Source of the DNA: Verrucomicrobiota bacterium
Lineage (GTDB): Bacteria; Verrucomicrobiota; Verrucomicrobiia; Limisphaerales; UBA9464
Length of the DNA: 46,233 nucleotides
Direction of reading: 5' to 3'
Assembly (NCBI GenBank): GCA_017309115.1
Contig: JAFLEF010000059.1
Coordinates: 1-46,233, forward strand
A model generated the notes under the pieces. The model had not been told where the DNA came from and ran no database searches. It was given only the letters and a program-made list of their open reading frames with translations. Position numbers and translations under genes: made by a program. This document shows, in pieces, positions 28,438 through 38,332 of this stretch. How positions within the stretch are numbered: the stretch's first letter is position 1; each line of letters opens with the position of its first letter.

Positions 28438-31412
28438 GGGAGCACAAGAAACTCACTGCTGTTGTACAGCGCCCGACACAGCGGGGCCAATCCTTGTTCC
28501 TTCACTACCGGCAAAATCGCCCGCGCTTCGACGGCCTCCGGTTCCCGCCCCAGGGCCAATTGATACGCCCGGCGGACCTGAGCCTCCGGAGCGTCACCTA
28601 CGTCCGCCCGAACCCGCGCCGCGAAAACCTCCGATTCCTCGAGGGTGAACCGGCTGTTGAACAGATTCAGCGCCTGCAAGGGCGTCGTGGACTGCCGCCG
28701 GCGTCCGGTGATCTGCCCGGCGTCGGGACAGTCGAAAGCCGCGAACACGGCGTCGCGTTCCATGCGGACCTTGTGGGAATAGATGAGCCGCCGCAGCCCG
28801 TCACCGGTGAACGTTTCGAGGGGAGGGAATCCATCAAGGCCACCGCGGGACCGGAACAGATTGAACCCGGGGCCACCCATCTTCAAATCCAGCCGGCCAT
28901 TCACGGCCAGTATCGAATCCCGTATGGTCTCCGCCTCCAGTCGCCGCGAGGGAAACCGCCACAGCAACCGGTCCGACGCGTCCACCGCCACCGCCTGCGG
29001 ATCGATGCGGCTGGACTGACGATACGTGGCGGAGAGAACCAGAAGCCGGTGCAGATGTTTCAGGGACCCTCCCGCCCGTTGAAACTCTCCAGCCAACCAT
29101 TCCAGCAATTCGGGATGAGAGGGTGCAGCCCCCTTCAAACCGAAATCATTCGCGGTCTCGACCAAACCCAGGCCGAAATGTCCCTGCCACACCCGGTTCA
29201 CCCACACACGTGCGGACAGCGGGCTCTGCACAATCCACTGGGCCAACGCTCGACGTCGCTCCGGATCCGACGCCTCGGCCGTCAAGGGTTCGGCGCCGAG
29301 GACGGTTAAACGAGAGGGAACCACTGTGTCCCCTGGCTGTTCCGGATCACCCCGCCGCAAAACCCGAATGACTTCCGGAGCCTTAAAAATTCCGCCAAAC
29401 ACCTGCGGTCCCTGCGCCAGTTCCTTCAGACGTCGTTGAAGGTCCCGACGGTGATTCAAGAGACGTTCGGCCTCCGATCGCTCCGCCGACTCCAATCCCA
29501 CCAAGGCCGGAGGTGGCGGGGACTTGTCCTCAGCCTCGTACGCCCGTCGGTCCGTCGATCCCGCCACTTCTCGCCAGCGCCCCGCTTCATCCTGGACCTC
29601 GATTCGATACGTTGTCGGCAAGCGATCGGCAAACTGGCCGGTGCGGTCCCGTCCCCAGATCACCCGGTCCACGAGGGTTGGTTCGGGAAACTCCAGTTCC
29701 ACCCAGCCCCGTCCAACCTCATGGGAAATCCAGCTGCGATCATTGCCGTACTGGCCGTCATTCAGATGTTCCAAACGATGCTCGGTGGACTCCGGAAAGG
29801 TGCCGGAAGCAGTCACCCGGACCCCGGGCAGGCGCGCCACGTTGGTGGGATTCGAGCCGACAGTGAAGACCTCCAACTCATCCAGGCACGGCTCCAGGGT
29901 CGTGCACGCCATAATGGTCATCCGTAGGCGACGCGTGGTCACCGGCACAAAGCGATCCGTGTTACGTCGGGCCGACACTGCGGATCTCAGCGGAGGCACA
30001 AACGCCACCGTCGTCAGCGCCCCGCCCGGCAATCCGACCTCCAAGGAGTACGCCGTGGTCAACCGGTCGTTAAACTGACCCTCGCGGTCGCGACCCCAGA
30101 CGACTCGATCAATGGACCGTGCTTCGGGCAGTTCAATTTGCACCCAGCCTCGGCCCGCTTCGTCGGACATCCAGCTGTGATCATTGCCATACCGTCCGTC
30201 CGTGAGGTGCTCGGGACGATGTTTATCGGAGACCTTACTACCGGAGACCGAGACCTTCGCCCCGGCGGACGCCAACGCGAGATTCGTAGCCGACGGGCCC
30301 GCACTAAACACTTCGAACTCGTCCAGACACGGTTCGATAACGCCGAGATTGGGATGGCGATTTGCCTCGTGAATGGTGAAGCGAATCACGCGCGCAGACT
30401 GGGCCGCGAAGGTGATTTCGTTGCGGCGCGGATCAGATTCCCGACGCGGCTCGGAGTTTAGCCGGGCCAACGGCTCGAACTGGGTCAGCGCCGATTCCAC
30501 CTCCGCCAACTGGGGCTTCAATGACTCTGCTTCCTGACGTCGGGCCTCGGCTTCGGGCGTGCGAATCGGCCGATCCCCATACTCCACGCCCGCGAAAAAT
30601 GCCTGGGTGGCGAAGAAGTCCCGCTGCGAAATGGGATCGAACTTGTGATCATGACATCGCGCACAGCCGATGCTCAGTCCCAGAAAGGCTTCGCCCACGT
30701 TGTGCACGATCTCAGTTAGCTCATCCTGCCGCGCCAACCGCTTGGAAGCATCGTCCTGTCCAATCTGACCCGGCAGCAGGGCCGCCGCAGTTACGAGGAA
30801 TCCGGTAGCGGCGTCTTCGCCCAGGGAATCGCCGACCAACTGCTCGGTCACAAAGCGGTCAAACGGACGATCTTCATTCAGTGCGCGAATGACATAGTCC
30901 CGATAGGGCCAGGCGTGGGGTCGCTCTGTATTGACCTCAAATCCATGGGTATCGGCGTAACGGACCAGATCCAGCCAGTACTGCGCCCAACGTTCACCGT
31001 ACCGGGGCGACGCCAGCAAAAACTCAACCCAGCGCGCCTCAGCATCGGAACCCTCGTCGCGCAAAAAAGCCTCCTGCTGTTCCGGCGTCGGAGGAAGTCC
31101 GATCAGGTCCAAGCTCACCCGACGCATCCAGGTTCGGCGATCCGTCGGAGGTGCCGGCGACAGGCCCACGGATTCCAAACGGGTCAGAATGAAGGAATCC
31201 ACCGGAGTGCACGCCCAGGTGAGGTCACGAGGCGTCGGCACCCGGACCGCCGCCAGCGGACGAAATGCCCAATGATCTGAGGCGGCAGAACCGTCAGCCA
31301 CGGCGGCCACGGCGAACCATACTGCACCCACCAACAGTCCCCACCCCCTCCAAATCCAACGCTCCACGCGGCCCCCCGCGCGGCGAAAACGATTTGGACC
31401 CGGCATCAACAC
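28434..31412 (-). CDS. PSD1 protein (DUF1549 + DUF1553) lacking the cytochrome domain, with two discoidin-like inserts
   Basis: 992 residues. The leader ([20 protein letters not shown]) runs straight into [18 protein letters not shown], the linker that normally comes after the cytochrome domain; the usual CxxCH module of the 4.8-8.0 kb paralogue is absent. DUF1549 is present with [15 protein letters not shown]. Two tandem ~140-residue domains follow (about 338-487 and 488-622), each with [20 protein letters not shown], a [20 protein letters not shown]-type motif and DRVVWGRDR, like F5/8 type C (discoidin) carbohydrate-binding modules. DUF1553 forms the C-terminus ([36 protein letters not shown]). 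Confidence 0.88.
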   Translation of the reverse strand: MLMPGPNRFRRAGGRVERWIWRGWGLLVGAVWFAVAAVADGSAASDHWAFRPLAAVRVPTPRDLTWACTPVDSFILTRLESVGLSPAPPTDRRTWMRRVSLDLIGLPPTPEQQEAFLRDEGSDAEARWVEFLLASPRYGERWAQYWLDLVRYADTHGFEVNTERPHAWPYRDYVIRALNEDRPFDRFVTEQLVGDSLGEDAATGFLVTAAALLPGQIGQDDASKRLARQDELTEIVHNVGEAFLGLSIGCARCHDHKFDPISQRDFFATQAFFAGVEYGDRPIRTPEAEARRQEAESLKPQLAEVESALTQFEPLARLNSEPRRESDPRRNEITFAAQSARVIRFTIHEANRHPNLGVIEPCLDEFEVFSAGPSATNLALASAGAKVSVSGSKVSDKHRPEHLTDGRYGNDHSWMSDEAGRGWVQIELPEARSIDRVVWGRDREGQFNDRLTTAYSLEVGLPGGALTTVAFVPPLRSAVSARRNTDRFVPVTTRRLRMTIMACTTLEPCLDELEVFTVGSNPTNVARLPGVRVTASGTFPESTEHRLEHLNDGQYGNDRSWISHEVGRGWVELEFPEPTLVDRVIWGRDRTGQFADRLPTTYRIEVQDEAGRWREVAGSTDRRAYEAEDKSPPPPALVGLESAERSEAERLLNHRRDLQRRLKELAQGPQVFGGIFKAPEVIRVLRRGDPEQPGDTVVPSRLTVLGAEPLTAEASDPERRRALAQWIVQSPLSARVWVNRVWQGHFGLGLVETANDFGLKGAAPSHPELLEWLAGEFQRAGGSLKHLHRLLVLSATYRQSSRIDPQAVAVDASDRLLWRFPSRRLEAETIRDSILAVNGRLDLKMGGPGFNLFRSRGGLDGFPPLETFTGDGLRRLIYSHKVRMERDAVFAAFDCPDAGQITGRRRQSTTPLQALNLFNSRFTLEESEVFAARVRADVGDAPEAQVRRAYQLALGREPEAVEARAILPVVKEQGLAPLCRALYNSSEFLVLP

Positions 31413-31490
31413 CGTCTGGGTTTAATCCGTTCGCCCAATTCTGTCGAAGAATCTCCCGCCGAACCGCTGAAGCTCGGTGAGGTGTCCGGG

Positions 31491-31674
31491 CTAGCCCGGA
31501 TGTTTCACAGGCTTTCGTCGCGAGGCGCAGCGAAAGCCCGTCTGGCAAGGCGGCCGAGGCGATTCCGAACCGGGCTGTATGGGGACATACTGTCCGGCGA
31601 GGAATGCGAGGCCAACGCCGCCAGACGGGCTTGCAGCCAGCCGCAGCAGAAAGAGTGTGAAATATCCGGGCTAG
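31491..31674. mobile_element. MITE-like element with 19-bp terminal inverted repeats
   Basis: The left end CTAGCCCGGATGTTTCACA (31491-31509) is the reverse complement of the right end TGTGAAATATCCGGGCTAG (31656-31674) at 18 of 19 positions. A second, inner inverted pair (GCCCGTCTGG... and ...CCAGACGGGC) lies inside. At ~184 bp it is too short for a transposase and has no convincing gene; the ORFs across it are its palindromes read in frame. It lies between the PSD1 gene and the sulfatase. A non-autonomous transposon derivative is the best reading; the parent family (possibly IS1380-like) is a guess. The rest of 31675-31983 holds no gene. Confidence 0.7.
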
Positions 31675-31983
31675 GAGGCCTCCGCGACCCACGGTACGGC
31701 ATGGCGGGCGCCCAGAGAGCAATGGTTTCGACATGGACATCGCTTCAGATGTATTTGAGACTTACCTCCTGGCATGACGATTCCGTACCCCATCATCGAC
31801 TATTCGATCGACGGACCGATTCGTCGCTCCGCATGTTGGCGGGATCGCACTCCGTCTTGGAGAAAATCACCCCACATTGGACCAGTTTAACAGCCACACC
31901 AGCGTTACACGATCCTCGCACTCCCATCTGCTCCAGAACTCTCCCGGCCCATAAACCGAAGACGGAACAAAAACAAAGTGATC

Positions 31984-33573
31984 ATGAAACCAACACTAAG
32001 CATCTGGCGAGCCTGGCTCACGGTCACCCTGGCTCTTGCAGTCAGCACCGGGGCCGCGCTTGCCCAGTCCAAGAAGCCAAACATCCTCGTGATCTGGGGA
32101 GACGACATCGGCATTTGGAACATCAGCTACAACAACCGCGGAATGATGGGCTACAAGACGCCCAACATTGACCGCATCGCGAAGGAGGGCCTCGCCTTCA
32201 CCGACTATTATGCGCAACAGAGTTGCACAGCGGGACGTGCGGCCTTCATCAGTGGAGCCGCTCCGGTGCGCAGCGGCATGACCAAGGTGGGCCTGCCGGG
32301 GGCAAAGGAAGGCTGGCAAAAGACCGACTGCACCATGGCCACAGTGCTGAAAAGCCAGGGCTACGCCACCGGTCAGTTTGGCAAGAACCACCAGGGAGAC
32401 CGCGACGAGCATCTTCCGACGATGCATGGCTTCGACGAATTTCTCGGCAGCCTCTATCACCTCAACGCGGAAGAAGAGCCGGAGAACCGTGACTATCCGA
32501 ATGACTTGAAGCTGCCGAACGGCAAAACGTTCCGGGAGCAATATGGCCCGCGCGGCATGATACACAGCAAAGCCGACGGTCAAGGCGGTCAGACCATTGA
32601 AAATCTCGGACCACTGACTCGAAAACGCATGGAAACGGTGGACGACGAATCCATCGCGGCTGCGAAGGATTTCATCAAACGCCAAAACGCCGCCGGGAAG
32701 CCTTTCTTCTGCTGGTGGAACGGCACGCGCATGCACTTCCGCACGCACGTCCGGGAAGCCAACAAGGGCATCAGCGGTCCCAGTGGCGATGAATACCATG
32801 ACGGCATGGTGGAACACGATCGTCATGTGGGCGAACTGCTCAAACTGATCGACGAGCTCGGCCTCGCGGACAACACCATCATTCAGTATTCGACCGACAA
32901 CGGCCCGCATTACAACACGTGGCCCGACGCGGGGACCACCCCCTTTCGGGGCGAGAAGAATTCCAACTGGGAAGGTGCCTTCCGCGTGCCCTGCTTTGTT
33001 AAGTGGCCCGGCAAGTTTCCCGCGGGCGTGACCCTGAACGGCATTGTCTCACATGAGGACTGGCTGCCCACCTTTGCCGCCATCGCCGGTGTTCCCGACA
33101 TCAAGGAAAAGCTCGCCAAGGGAGTGGAGCTAAACGGGCGCAGCTACAAGAACTACATCGATGGCTACAACCAACTCGACTACCTCAGCGGTAAAACCGA
33201 CAAGTCCCCGCGAAGCGAGTTCATCTACCTGAATGACGGGGCCGAAGTCGTGGCCATCCGGGTCGGCGATTGGAAGGCGACCTACCTCGAAAACCGCGCA
33301 CGTCAACTCGATGTGTGGCGCGAACCCTTCGTTCACTTGCGCCTACCTCTGCTTTTTAACCTCCGTCGCGATCCGTTTGAGAAATCCCAGGAGAACTCCA
33401 ATACGTATCACGACTGGATGATCGACCGCGCATTCGTACTCGTGCCGCTGCAGTCCGTCGCCAGCAAGTTCCTCCTCACGCTCAAGGATTATCCCCCCAG
33501 CCAGAAGCCAGGCGACTGGAGTCTCGATTCCCTGGAGAAGCAGATCAAAGGGATGACCAGTGCCGGGGAGTAG
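31984..33573 (+). CDS. Arylsulfatase (secreted, formylglycine type)
   Basis: 529 residues. I start at ATG 31984; a GTG two codons earlier is possible. A signal peptide (AWLTVTLALAVSTGAALAQ) is followed by NILVIWGDDIGIWN (metal-binding Asp pair) and the modification motif CTAGRAAF, a C-x-A-G-R variant of C-x-P-x-R in which Cys becomes formylglycine. Other landmarks are GKNHQGDRDEHLPT, TIIQYSTDNGPHYNTWPDAG and TPFRGEKNSNWEGAFRVP. It would remove sulfate esters in the periplasm or outside. A strong terminator follows at 33.6 kb, so it is probably transcribed alone. No sulfatase-maturation enzyme is in the window. Confidence 0.93.
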   Translation: MKPTLSIWRAWLTVTLALAVSTGAALAQSKKPNILVIWGDDIGIWNISYNNRGMMGYKTPNIDRIAKEGLAFTDYYAQQSCTAGRAAFISGAAPVRSGMTKVGLPGAKEGWQKTDCTMATVLKSQGYATGQFGKNHQGDRDEHLPTMHGFDEFLGSLYHLNAEEEPENRDYPNDLKLPNGKTFREQYGPRGMIHSKADGQGGQTIENLGPLTRKRMETVDDESIAAAKDFIKRQNAAGKPFFCWWNGTRMHFRTHVREANKGISGPSGDEYHDGMVEHDRHVGELLKLIDELGLADNTIIQYSTDNGPHYNTWPDAGTTPFRGEKNSNWEGAFRVPCFVKWPGKFPAGVTLNGIVSHEDWLPTFAAIAGVPDIKEKLAKGVELNGRSYKNYIDGYNQLDYLSGKTDKSPRSEFIYLNDGAEVVAIRVGDWKATYLENRARQLDVWREPFVHLRLPLLFNLRRDPFEKSQENSNTYHDWMIDRAFVLVPLQSVASKFLLTLKDYPPSQKPGDWSLDSLEKQIKGMTSAGE

Positions 33574-33603
33574 CAGCCCCTGGGTGTCTTAAGCCCAACC
33601 GCT

Positions 33604-33646
33604 CAGGCCGCGCCAGCACCATGCCGGCGCGGCCTGTCTTCTTCCC
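33604..33646 (+). terminator. Rho-independent terminator after the sulfatase
   Basis: A perfect 11-bp inverted repeat, CAGGCCGCGCC at 33604-33614 and GGCGCGGCCTG at 33626-33636, closes an 11-base loop. It is followed by TCTTCTTCCCC, a moderately T-rich tail. It lies 31 bp past the sulfatase stop. Confidence 0.8.
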
Positions 33647-33755
33647 CACTCGGTTGACCTGGAGTCCCGGAGACGTCTGACGGCCCCGCCAGCCTCCACA
33701 TTTCTCTCACACGATTTTTGACGGCTCTACTCCGGCAACTCACGTTTCCGCCCGC

Positions 33756-34277
33756 ATGAAGCCGTTGTTTCTCCTGTTGGCCATTCTCGCGTCCACCACG
33801 GCTCTGACCGTGTTCTCCGCCGAAACCCCCAAAGTCGGTGACTCCGCACCCCAGGTCGAAGCCATCGACCAAGATGGACACCCCTGGAAATTGTCCGACC
33901 AGATCAGCAAAGGCGTGGTTCTCCTCTACTTCTATCCCAAGGACGATACCCCGGGCTGCACCAAGCAGGCCTGCGGATTGCGGGATCAGATGGGCGATTT
34001 GCAGAAGGACGGCGTGTTGGTGGTGGGCGTCAGTCGCGACGACGCGGAAAGCCACAAGAAATTCCGCGCCAAACACAATCTAAACTTCCCGCTGCTTGTG
34101 GATGTGGACGGCAAGCTGACCGAGGCCTTTGCGGTGCCTATGGAAGGTCGTCCGATGTCGCGTCGGGTAAGCTTCCTTATCGGACGGGACGGCAAGATCC
34201 TCGCCGTAACTGACAATCGGGATGCCCAAGTGCATCTGACTGAGATGCAGGCGGCCATTGCGAAGCTAAAGAAGTAG
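33756..34277 (+). CDS. Exported peroxiredoxin, PrxQ/BCP type
   Basis: 173 residues. A signal peptide (LFLLLAILASTTALTVFSAE) suggests export, unusual for this normally cytoplasmic family. The active site YPKDDTPGCTKQACGLRD holds the peroxidatic Cys68 and a resolving Cys73 five residues on, the hallmark of atypical 2-Cys PrxQ. RRVSFLIGRDGKI completes the thioredoxin fold. It reduces peroxides using a thiol donor, likely in the periplasm. A terminator follows the gene. Confidence 0.93.
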   Translation: MKPLFLLLAILASTTALTVFSAETPKVGDSAPQVEAIDQDGHPWKLSDQISKGVVLLYFYPKDDTPGCTKQACGLRDQMGDLQKDGVLVVGVSRDDAESHKKFRAKHNLNFPLLVDVDGKLTEAFAVPMEGRPMSRRVSFLIGRDGKILAVTDNRDAQVHLTEMQAAIAKLKK

Positions 34278-34322
34278 CCGTCGCTTCCCAGAAGCGGCTC
34301 TGGGCAAACCACGGACCCATTC

Positions 34323-34354
34323 GGGCGAAGGCGATCCCTTCGCCCATTTTTTTT
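34323..34354 (+). terminator. Rho-independent terminator after the peroxiredoxin
   Basis: A perfect 9-bp stem, GGGCGAAGG (34323-34331) and CCTTCGCCC (34337-34345), with a 5-base loop is followed by A and eight Ts. It lies 46 bp past the peroxiredoxin stop and 48 bp before the PHP gene, so the latter must have its own promoter. Confidence 0.92.
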
Positions 34355-34401
34355 CACTCCGGCGTGGCCATCCGACGGTCGGCCGTGATAGCTACAACCG
34401 C

Positions 34402-35121
34402 GTGGGCTTGGCTGACCTTCATGTTCACACCACCGCGAGTGACGGGATGATGTCCCCGGCGATGGTCCTCAACTATGTCGCCGTCAATACGCCGCTCGAC
34501 ACCCTGGCCATCACCGACCACGACACCATGGACGGCTGGGAGCAGGCGCAGGAGTTCAAAAGCCGGCCCGAAAACGATCACTTAGCCGATTTGGATTTGA
34601 TTCCAGGGGTAGAGATCTCCAGTCGGGACGGGCATATCATCGGGTTGTGGCTTCACAAGCTGGTCCCCAAGGGTCTGGATACCTTGGAGACCATTGCTGC
34701 CATTCATGAACAAGGTGGCATCGCCATGGCGGCCCATCCCTTCGCGTGGTTACCCGGCCTCCAGCAATTCGCCGGCGTGGGCCTCAAGTTCATGTCGTCT
34801 CCCTTCGATGCCGTGGAAGTCCGCAACTCCACGCCCACCGAGTTCTTCAACAACATGCGCTGCCAACGCATGAACAAGAACCGGCCCCAACCCGCCGCCG
34901 AAGTGGGCAGCAGCGACTCGCATTTTCTGTGGGCGATCGCCCGCACCTGGACCGAGTTTCCGGGCAAAGGCGCCACCGGACTGCGCAAGGCCATTCAGGA
35001 CCGAACCACCCGCGCCGGTGGACTCACCTGGGGCCCCCTCAGCCTGCTGAACTACTACCGGGATCGCCGCCGTTGGAGGAAGTTCTGCACGGAGCACCAA
35101 GTCGAACTCCGCTACGTGTAG
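34402..35121 (+). CDS. PHP-domain metal-dependent phosphoesterase
   Basis: 239 residues from GTG 34402; no ATG stands upstream in frame. PHP motifs are LADLHVHTTASDG (His7, His9), DTLAITDHDTMDG, GVEISSRDGHIIGLWL, GGIAMAAHPFAW and GSSDSHFLWAIA. These match the single-domain PHP family related to RNase AM/YciV. A phosphoesterase acting on nucleotides or sugar phosphates in the cytoplasm is likely; the substrate is unknown. It ends 9 bp before the sialidase-like gene, so the two probably share a transcript. Confidence 0.85.
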   Translation: MGLADLHVHTTASDGMMSPAMVLNYVAVNTPLDTLAITDHDTMDGWEQAQEFKSRPENDHLADLDLIPGVEISSRDGHIIGLWLHKLVPKGLDTLETIAAIHEQGGIAMAAHPFAWLPGLQQFAGVGLKFMSSPFDAVEVRNSTPTEFFNNMRCQRMNKNRPQPAAEVGSSDSHFLWAIARTWTEFPGKGATGLRKAIQDRTTRAGGLTWGPLSLLNYYRDRRRWRKFCTEHQVELRYV

Positions 35122-35130
35122 TTGTCCGAC

Positions 35131-37569
35131 ATGCCACGCCGTCTCTTCCCTGTTTGGGCCTGTCTCATCATGTTGCTGGGATTGGCCCAGGCCGAATCCC
35201 CCCTCGATCTCGGATCGCGGCGGGAACTGTTCGTGGACCGGGCGCTGATCGATTCCCTGACCGGCGTCGAACTCCGCCTGCATTCGCCGCATCCCGCCGG
35301 AGTGGTCTTCCGTTTTGACCGACCGTGGGAAGGAATCGTCAGCGGCTACGTCACCGTCCTGAATGATCAGGGACGTTTCCGAATGTACTACCGGGGCCGG
35401 CCCTCAACCTCCCGCGGCGATGGCTCGGCCGATGCCCACGAGGTTTCCTGCGTGGCCGAAAGCACCGATGGCCTTCACTGGACCCGACCCAATCTCGGAC
35501 TCTTCGAGGTCAGCGGCACCCGGGACAACAACGTGTTCCTGGTCGAACCCAAAACCGTCACCCACAACTTCTGCCCCTTCCTCGATACCCGTCCGGGAGT
35601 TCTGCCCACGGAACGTTACAAAGCCGTCGGCGGCACCGGCGCGGGAGGTCTGTTCGGATACACGTCCGCCGATGGCCTGCACTGGAAGTCTGTCAGTGAT
35701 CAACCCCTGATTCTCAAGGGCCAGTTTGATTCCCAGAACGTCGTGTTCTGGTCCGACCACGAACAACTGTACCTCTGCTACTTCCGCACCTGGACCAATG
35801 ACGTCCGCTGGGTGGCCCGCGCGACGTCGCCGGATTTCCGGAATTGGAGCGAACCGGTGAACATGGAATTTGCCGGAGCCCCGCCCGAACACATCTACAT
35901 CAATCAAACCCAACCCTACTTCCGGGCTCCGCACCTGTATCTGGGTTGGGCGGCGCGCTTCAATCCGGGACGACGTGCTCTCACCGAGGATCAAATCCGC
36001 ACGCTGGAACTGAAGGACTCGCGCAACTACGCCGAACTGGATCTGGACGACTCCGACGCCGTCCTGCTTACCAGCCGCGGCGGCACCCGGTACGATCGGA
36101 CGTTTCTCGAAAGCTTCATCCGACCCGGCCCGAATCCGCGCAACTGGGTTGCCCGCGCCAACTATCCCGCCCTTGGACTTCTCCCCACCGGTCCGGAAGA
36201 ACTCTCGCTCTACGTCGTTCGCCATTACGGCCAGCCATCCATTCACCTCGAACGACTCACTTTGCGAACCGACGGTTTCGCGTCGATTCATGCGCCTTAC
36301 GCCGGAGGAGAGTTTCGCACCCGTCCTCTCCGGTTCTCAGGGGAGGAACTGGAATTGAACGTGGCCACCAGCGCCGCCGGTTCGGTGCGGGTGGAACTTC
36401 AGAATGAAGCCGGCCAAGCCTTTCCCGGATTCGCCCTCGCGGATTGCCCGGAACTCATCGGCGACTCCTTGGCGCGGATCGTCACCTGGCGCTCCGGCTC
36501 CAACGTGGCGGCATTGGCGGGACAGCCCGTTCGCCTCCGCTTCGCTTTAAAGGATGCCGACCTCTACGCGTTCCAGTTTCGCCCCTCCCTCCCCACGGTC
36601 GCAGACGGCGGACAGGACTTTGTCACCGTGTGCGCCGACGGCGGCGCTGGACGGTACGAAGCGTTCCCGGACGTCTGCCGTCTCGCCGATGGCCGCCTTC
36701 AGTGCATCTTCTACGCGTCGTACACCCACGTGGGGGTGCCCAATACCGATTGGCCTCGCGGCGGCCGGATCGGCGTCGCGTGGTCCAGCGACGAAGGTCG
36801 AACCTGGTCGAAACCAGAAACCCTCTTCGACAGTCCCGCCGATGACCGGGATCCCTCACTGACACAACTCAAGGACGGTCGGCTGATCGGCTCCTTCTTC
36901 ACAGAGGCCGGAACCCAGGTGATCGAAGCCCGTGAGCCCCGCGGTCCCTGGAGCGAACCCAAGTTGATCGGCCCCGGCGTCTATGTGAGCTCACCGGTTC
37001 GGGAACTCACCGACGGTACCCTCATCGTTGGAGTCTATTCCGAAACCAACGACACCGCCTCGGGCGGCACGATCCGCAGTCTCGACCGCGGCCAGTCCTG
37101 GGAACCGCCCGTGAAGATCCCATCCGGCGGGCAGTTCCTGGATGCCGAGACGGATGTCACTGAATTGCGCTCGGGAGAACTCCTGGCGGCGCTCCGCGGC
37201 GGCAAGGGCGCGCCGCTGAACTTCAGTCGCTCCACCGATCGCGGCGTTTCCTGGAGTCCAGCCCGCCCGGCGGGTTTTGTTGGCCATTGTCCGTATTTGC
37301 ATCGCACCGCCACGGGTGAGCTGATCCTGGCCTACCGTCAACCGGTGGCCGGCGCGACCCGCGGCACAGCGCTGCGCGTCAGTCGCGACGATGGGGAATC
37401 CTGGAGCGAGGCGTATTTGGTGGATTCAGTGATTGGCGCCTATCCCTCGCTGGTCAATCTCCGGGATGGCTCGGTCCTCGTGGTGTACTACGAAGAAGGC
37501 CCTCAATCCAACCTCCGAGCCCGCCGCTTCCGAATCGTGGAATCGGGCGTGGAATGGCTGAAGCTGTAG
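35131..37569 (+). CDS. Two-domain secreted sialidase-like/GH32-like protein
   Basis: 812 residues from ATG 35131 (a TTG 9 bp earlier is possible). The signal peptide ends near GLAQA. The N-terminal half (LGSRRELFVDRALIDSLTGV; ESTDGLHWTRPNL; TSADGLHWKSV) is a GH32/GH43-like five-bladed propeller type. The C-terminal half is a sialidase-type propeller with four Asp-boxes, SSDEGRTW, SLDRGQSW, STDRGVSW and SRDDGESW, near residues 551, 649, 700 and 750. It probably binds or cleaves acidic or neutral glycans outside the cell. The catalytic Arg triad of true sialidases is not clearly traceable by eye. Confidence 0.82.
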   Translation: MPRRLFPVWACLIMLLGLAQAESPLDLGSRRELFVDRALIDSLTGVELRLHSPHPAGVVFRFDRPWEGIVSGYVTVLNDQGRFRMYYRGRPSTSRGDGSADAHEVSCVAESTDGLHWTRPNLGLFEVSGTRDNNVFLVEPKTVTHNFCPFLDTRPGVLPTERYKAVGGTGAGGLFGYTSADGLHWKSVSDQPLILKGQFDSQNVVFWSDHEQLYLCYFRTWTNDVRWVARATSPDFRNWSEPVNMEFAGAPPEHIYINQTQPYFRAPHLYLGWAARFNPGRRALTEDQIRTLELKDSRNYAELDLDDSDAVLLTSRGGTRYDRTFLESFIRPGPNPRNWVARANYPALGLLPTGPEELSLYVVRHYGQPSIHLERLTLRTDGFASIHAPYAGGEFRTRPLRFSGEELELNVATSAAGSVRVELQNEAGQAFPGFALADCPELIGDSLARIVTWRSGSNVAALAGQPVRLRFALKDADLYAFQFRPSLPTVADGGQDFVTVCADGGAGRYEAFPDVCRLADGRLQCIFYASYTHVGVPNTDWPRGGRIGVAWSSDEGRTWSKPETLFDSPADDRDPSLTQLKDGRLIGSFFTEAGTQVIEAREPRGPWSEPKLIGPGVYVSSPVRELTDGTLIVGVYSETNDTASGGTIRSLDRGQSWEPPVKIPSGGQFLDAETDVTELRSGELLAALRGGKGAPLNFSRSTDRGVSWSPARPAGFVGHCPYLHRTATGELILAYRQPVAGATRGTALRVSRDDGESWSEAYLVDSVIGAYPSLVNLRDGSVLVVYYEEGPQSNLRARRFRIVESGVEWLKL

Positions 37570-37578
37570 GGGCCAGAA

Positions 37579-37800
37579 TAAGTTGAGAGTAGCGAAAACC
37601 GGTGAACCGGATCTGCATTGTGTCCACAAACCCATTGGCATCTCTAACGTGCTGGATTCGAGGTCTTTTCTCTCAACTCTCAACTTTCAACTCTCAACTG
37701 GTTTGTGGGTAGTTGAGAGCTGAGAGGAAAAGGCGAAAACCGGTCAGGTTACTGCTTACCGCTTACGCGCATTGTCTCTCAACGTTCAACTCTCCGGTCC
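37579..37800. repeat. Low-complexity CTCTCAA heptamer cluster
   Basis: AGTTGAGAG and its complement CTCTCAACT occur many times in both orientations, with two copies of GCGAAAACCGGT (near 37595 and 37734). The inverted heptamers can form many alternative hairpins after the sialidase-like gene stop. The heptamer is close to, but not the same as, the TCAGCTC unit in the 9.8-10.3 kb repeat. No gene is supported here. Confidence 0.7.
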
Positions 37801-37825
37801 CCTCCCGGCTCAGCAACCCTGAAAA

Positions 37826-37936
37826 AAATCTGCGAGAATCTGTGTTTAATCTGCGGTTAAACCTTCCCAAAAGAACCACTCTAAACTCGATTCCGCACCT
37901 GCCATTCGCGTGAATTCGCGTCTATTCGCGGTTTCA
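37826..37936. repeat. Dispersed ATCTGCG and ATTCGCG repeats
   Basis: Near 37826-37861 stands AATCTGCGAGAATCTGTG followed by TTTAATCTGCGGTTAAAC, related to the pair at 119-262. At about 37903-37933 follow three spaced ATTCGCG units (ATTCGCGTGAATTCGCGTC, then TATTCGCGG). Such strings recur between genes in environmental bacterial genomes; their function is not known to me. Confidence 0.7.
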
Positions 37937-37971
37937 AACCGCTTGGGTCCGGAGCAGAAACCGAGAGAGCG

Positions 37972-38322
37972 TTAGCAGGGGTCGGAATGGCACTTTTCAC
38001 AGAAGTGGTTCGTCACCGATGTACCCTCCTGGAGGACCGTGTGGTGGATCGTTGGATTCCCGGCGCCGCATCGCTCGCACGTCGGACCATCACCCGAATC
38101 CTGCCACGATTCCTGGATGATCGCCGTCGCTGCCTCCAAGCGTTCCCTCGCGGCCCACACCGTAAAACTCGAGTCCGTCGGCTCCCGCCGCCAACCCGGT
38201 GGCAACTCATCTCCAGGCGCTCGGAGCGTGCACTCGATGCCCGCAGCACGAAGAGCCTGCTGAGCTCGCTCAGCGTCGGAACGATCCAGGAAATTGGAGA
38301 TCGGGGTGGAGGTGGTACTCAT
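37972..38322 (-). CDS. DUF2007-like protein with C-terminal zinc ribbon
   Basis: 116 residues. The N-terminal half (FLDRSDAERAQQALRAAGIECTL...FTVWAARERLEAATAIIQE) has the layout of DUF2007 signal-transducing-type domains. The C-terminal half has paired cysteines CERCG and CEKCH that could bind zinc. Small and cytoplasmic, role unknown. It is minus strand, 10 bp downstream of the TIGR03067-like gene, so likely co-transcribed. Confidence 0.72.
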   Translation of the reverse strand: MSTTSTPISNFLDRSDAERAQQALRAAGIECTLRAPGDELPPGWRREPTDSSFTVWAARERLEAATAIIQESWQDSGDGPTCERCGAGNPTIHHTVLQEGTSVTNHFCEKCHSDPC

Positions 38323-38332
38323 ACTCAGCGGT

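Noticed and set aside
31482-32171. 229-codon plus-strand ORF
   Set aside because: Runs through the MITE-like palindrome and into the sulfatase signal peptide in the wrong frame.
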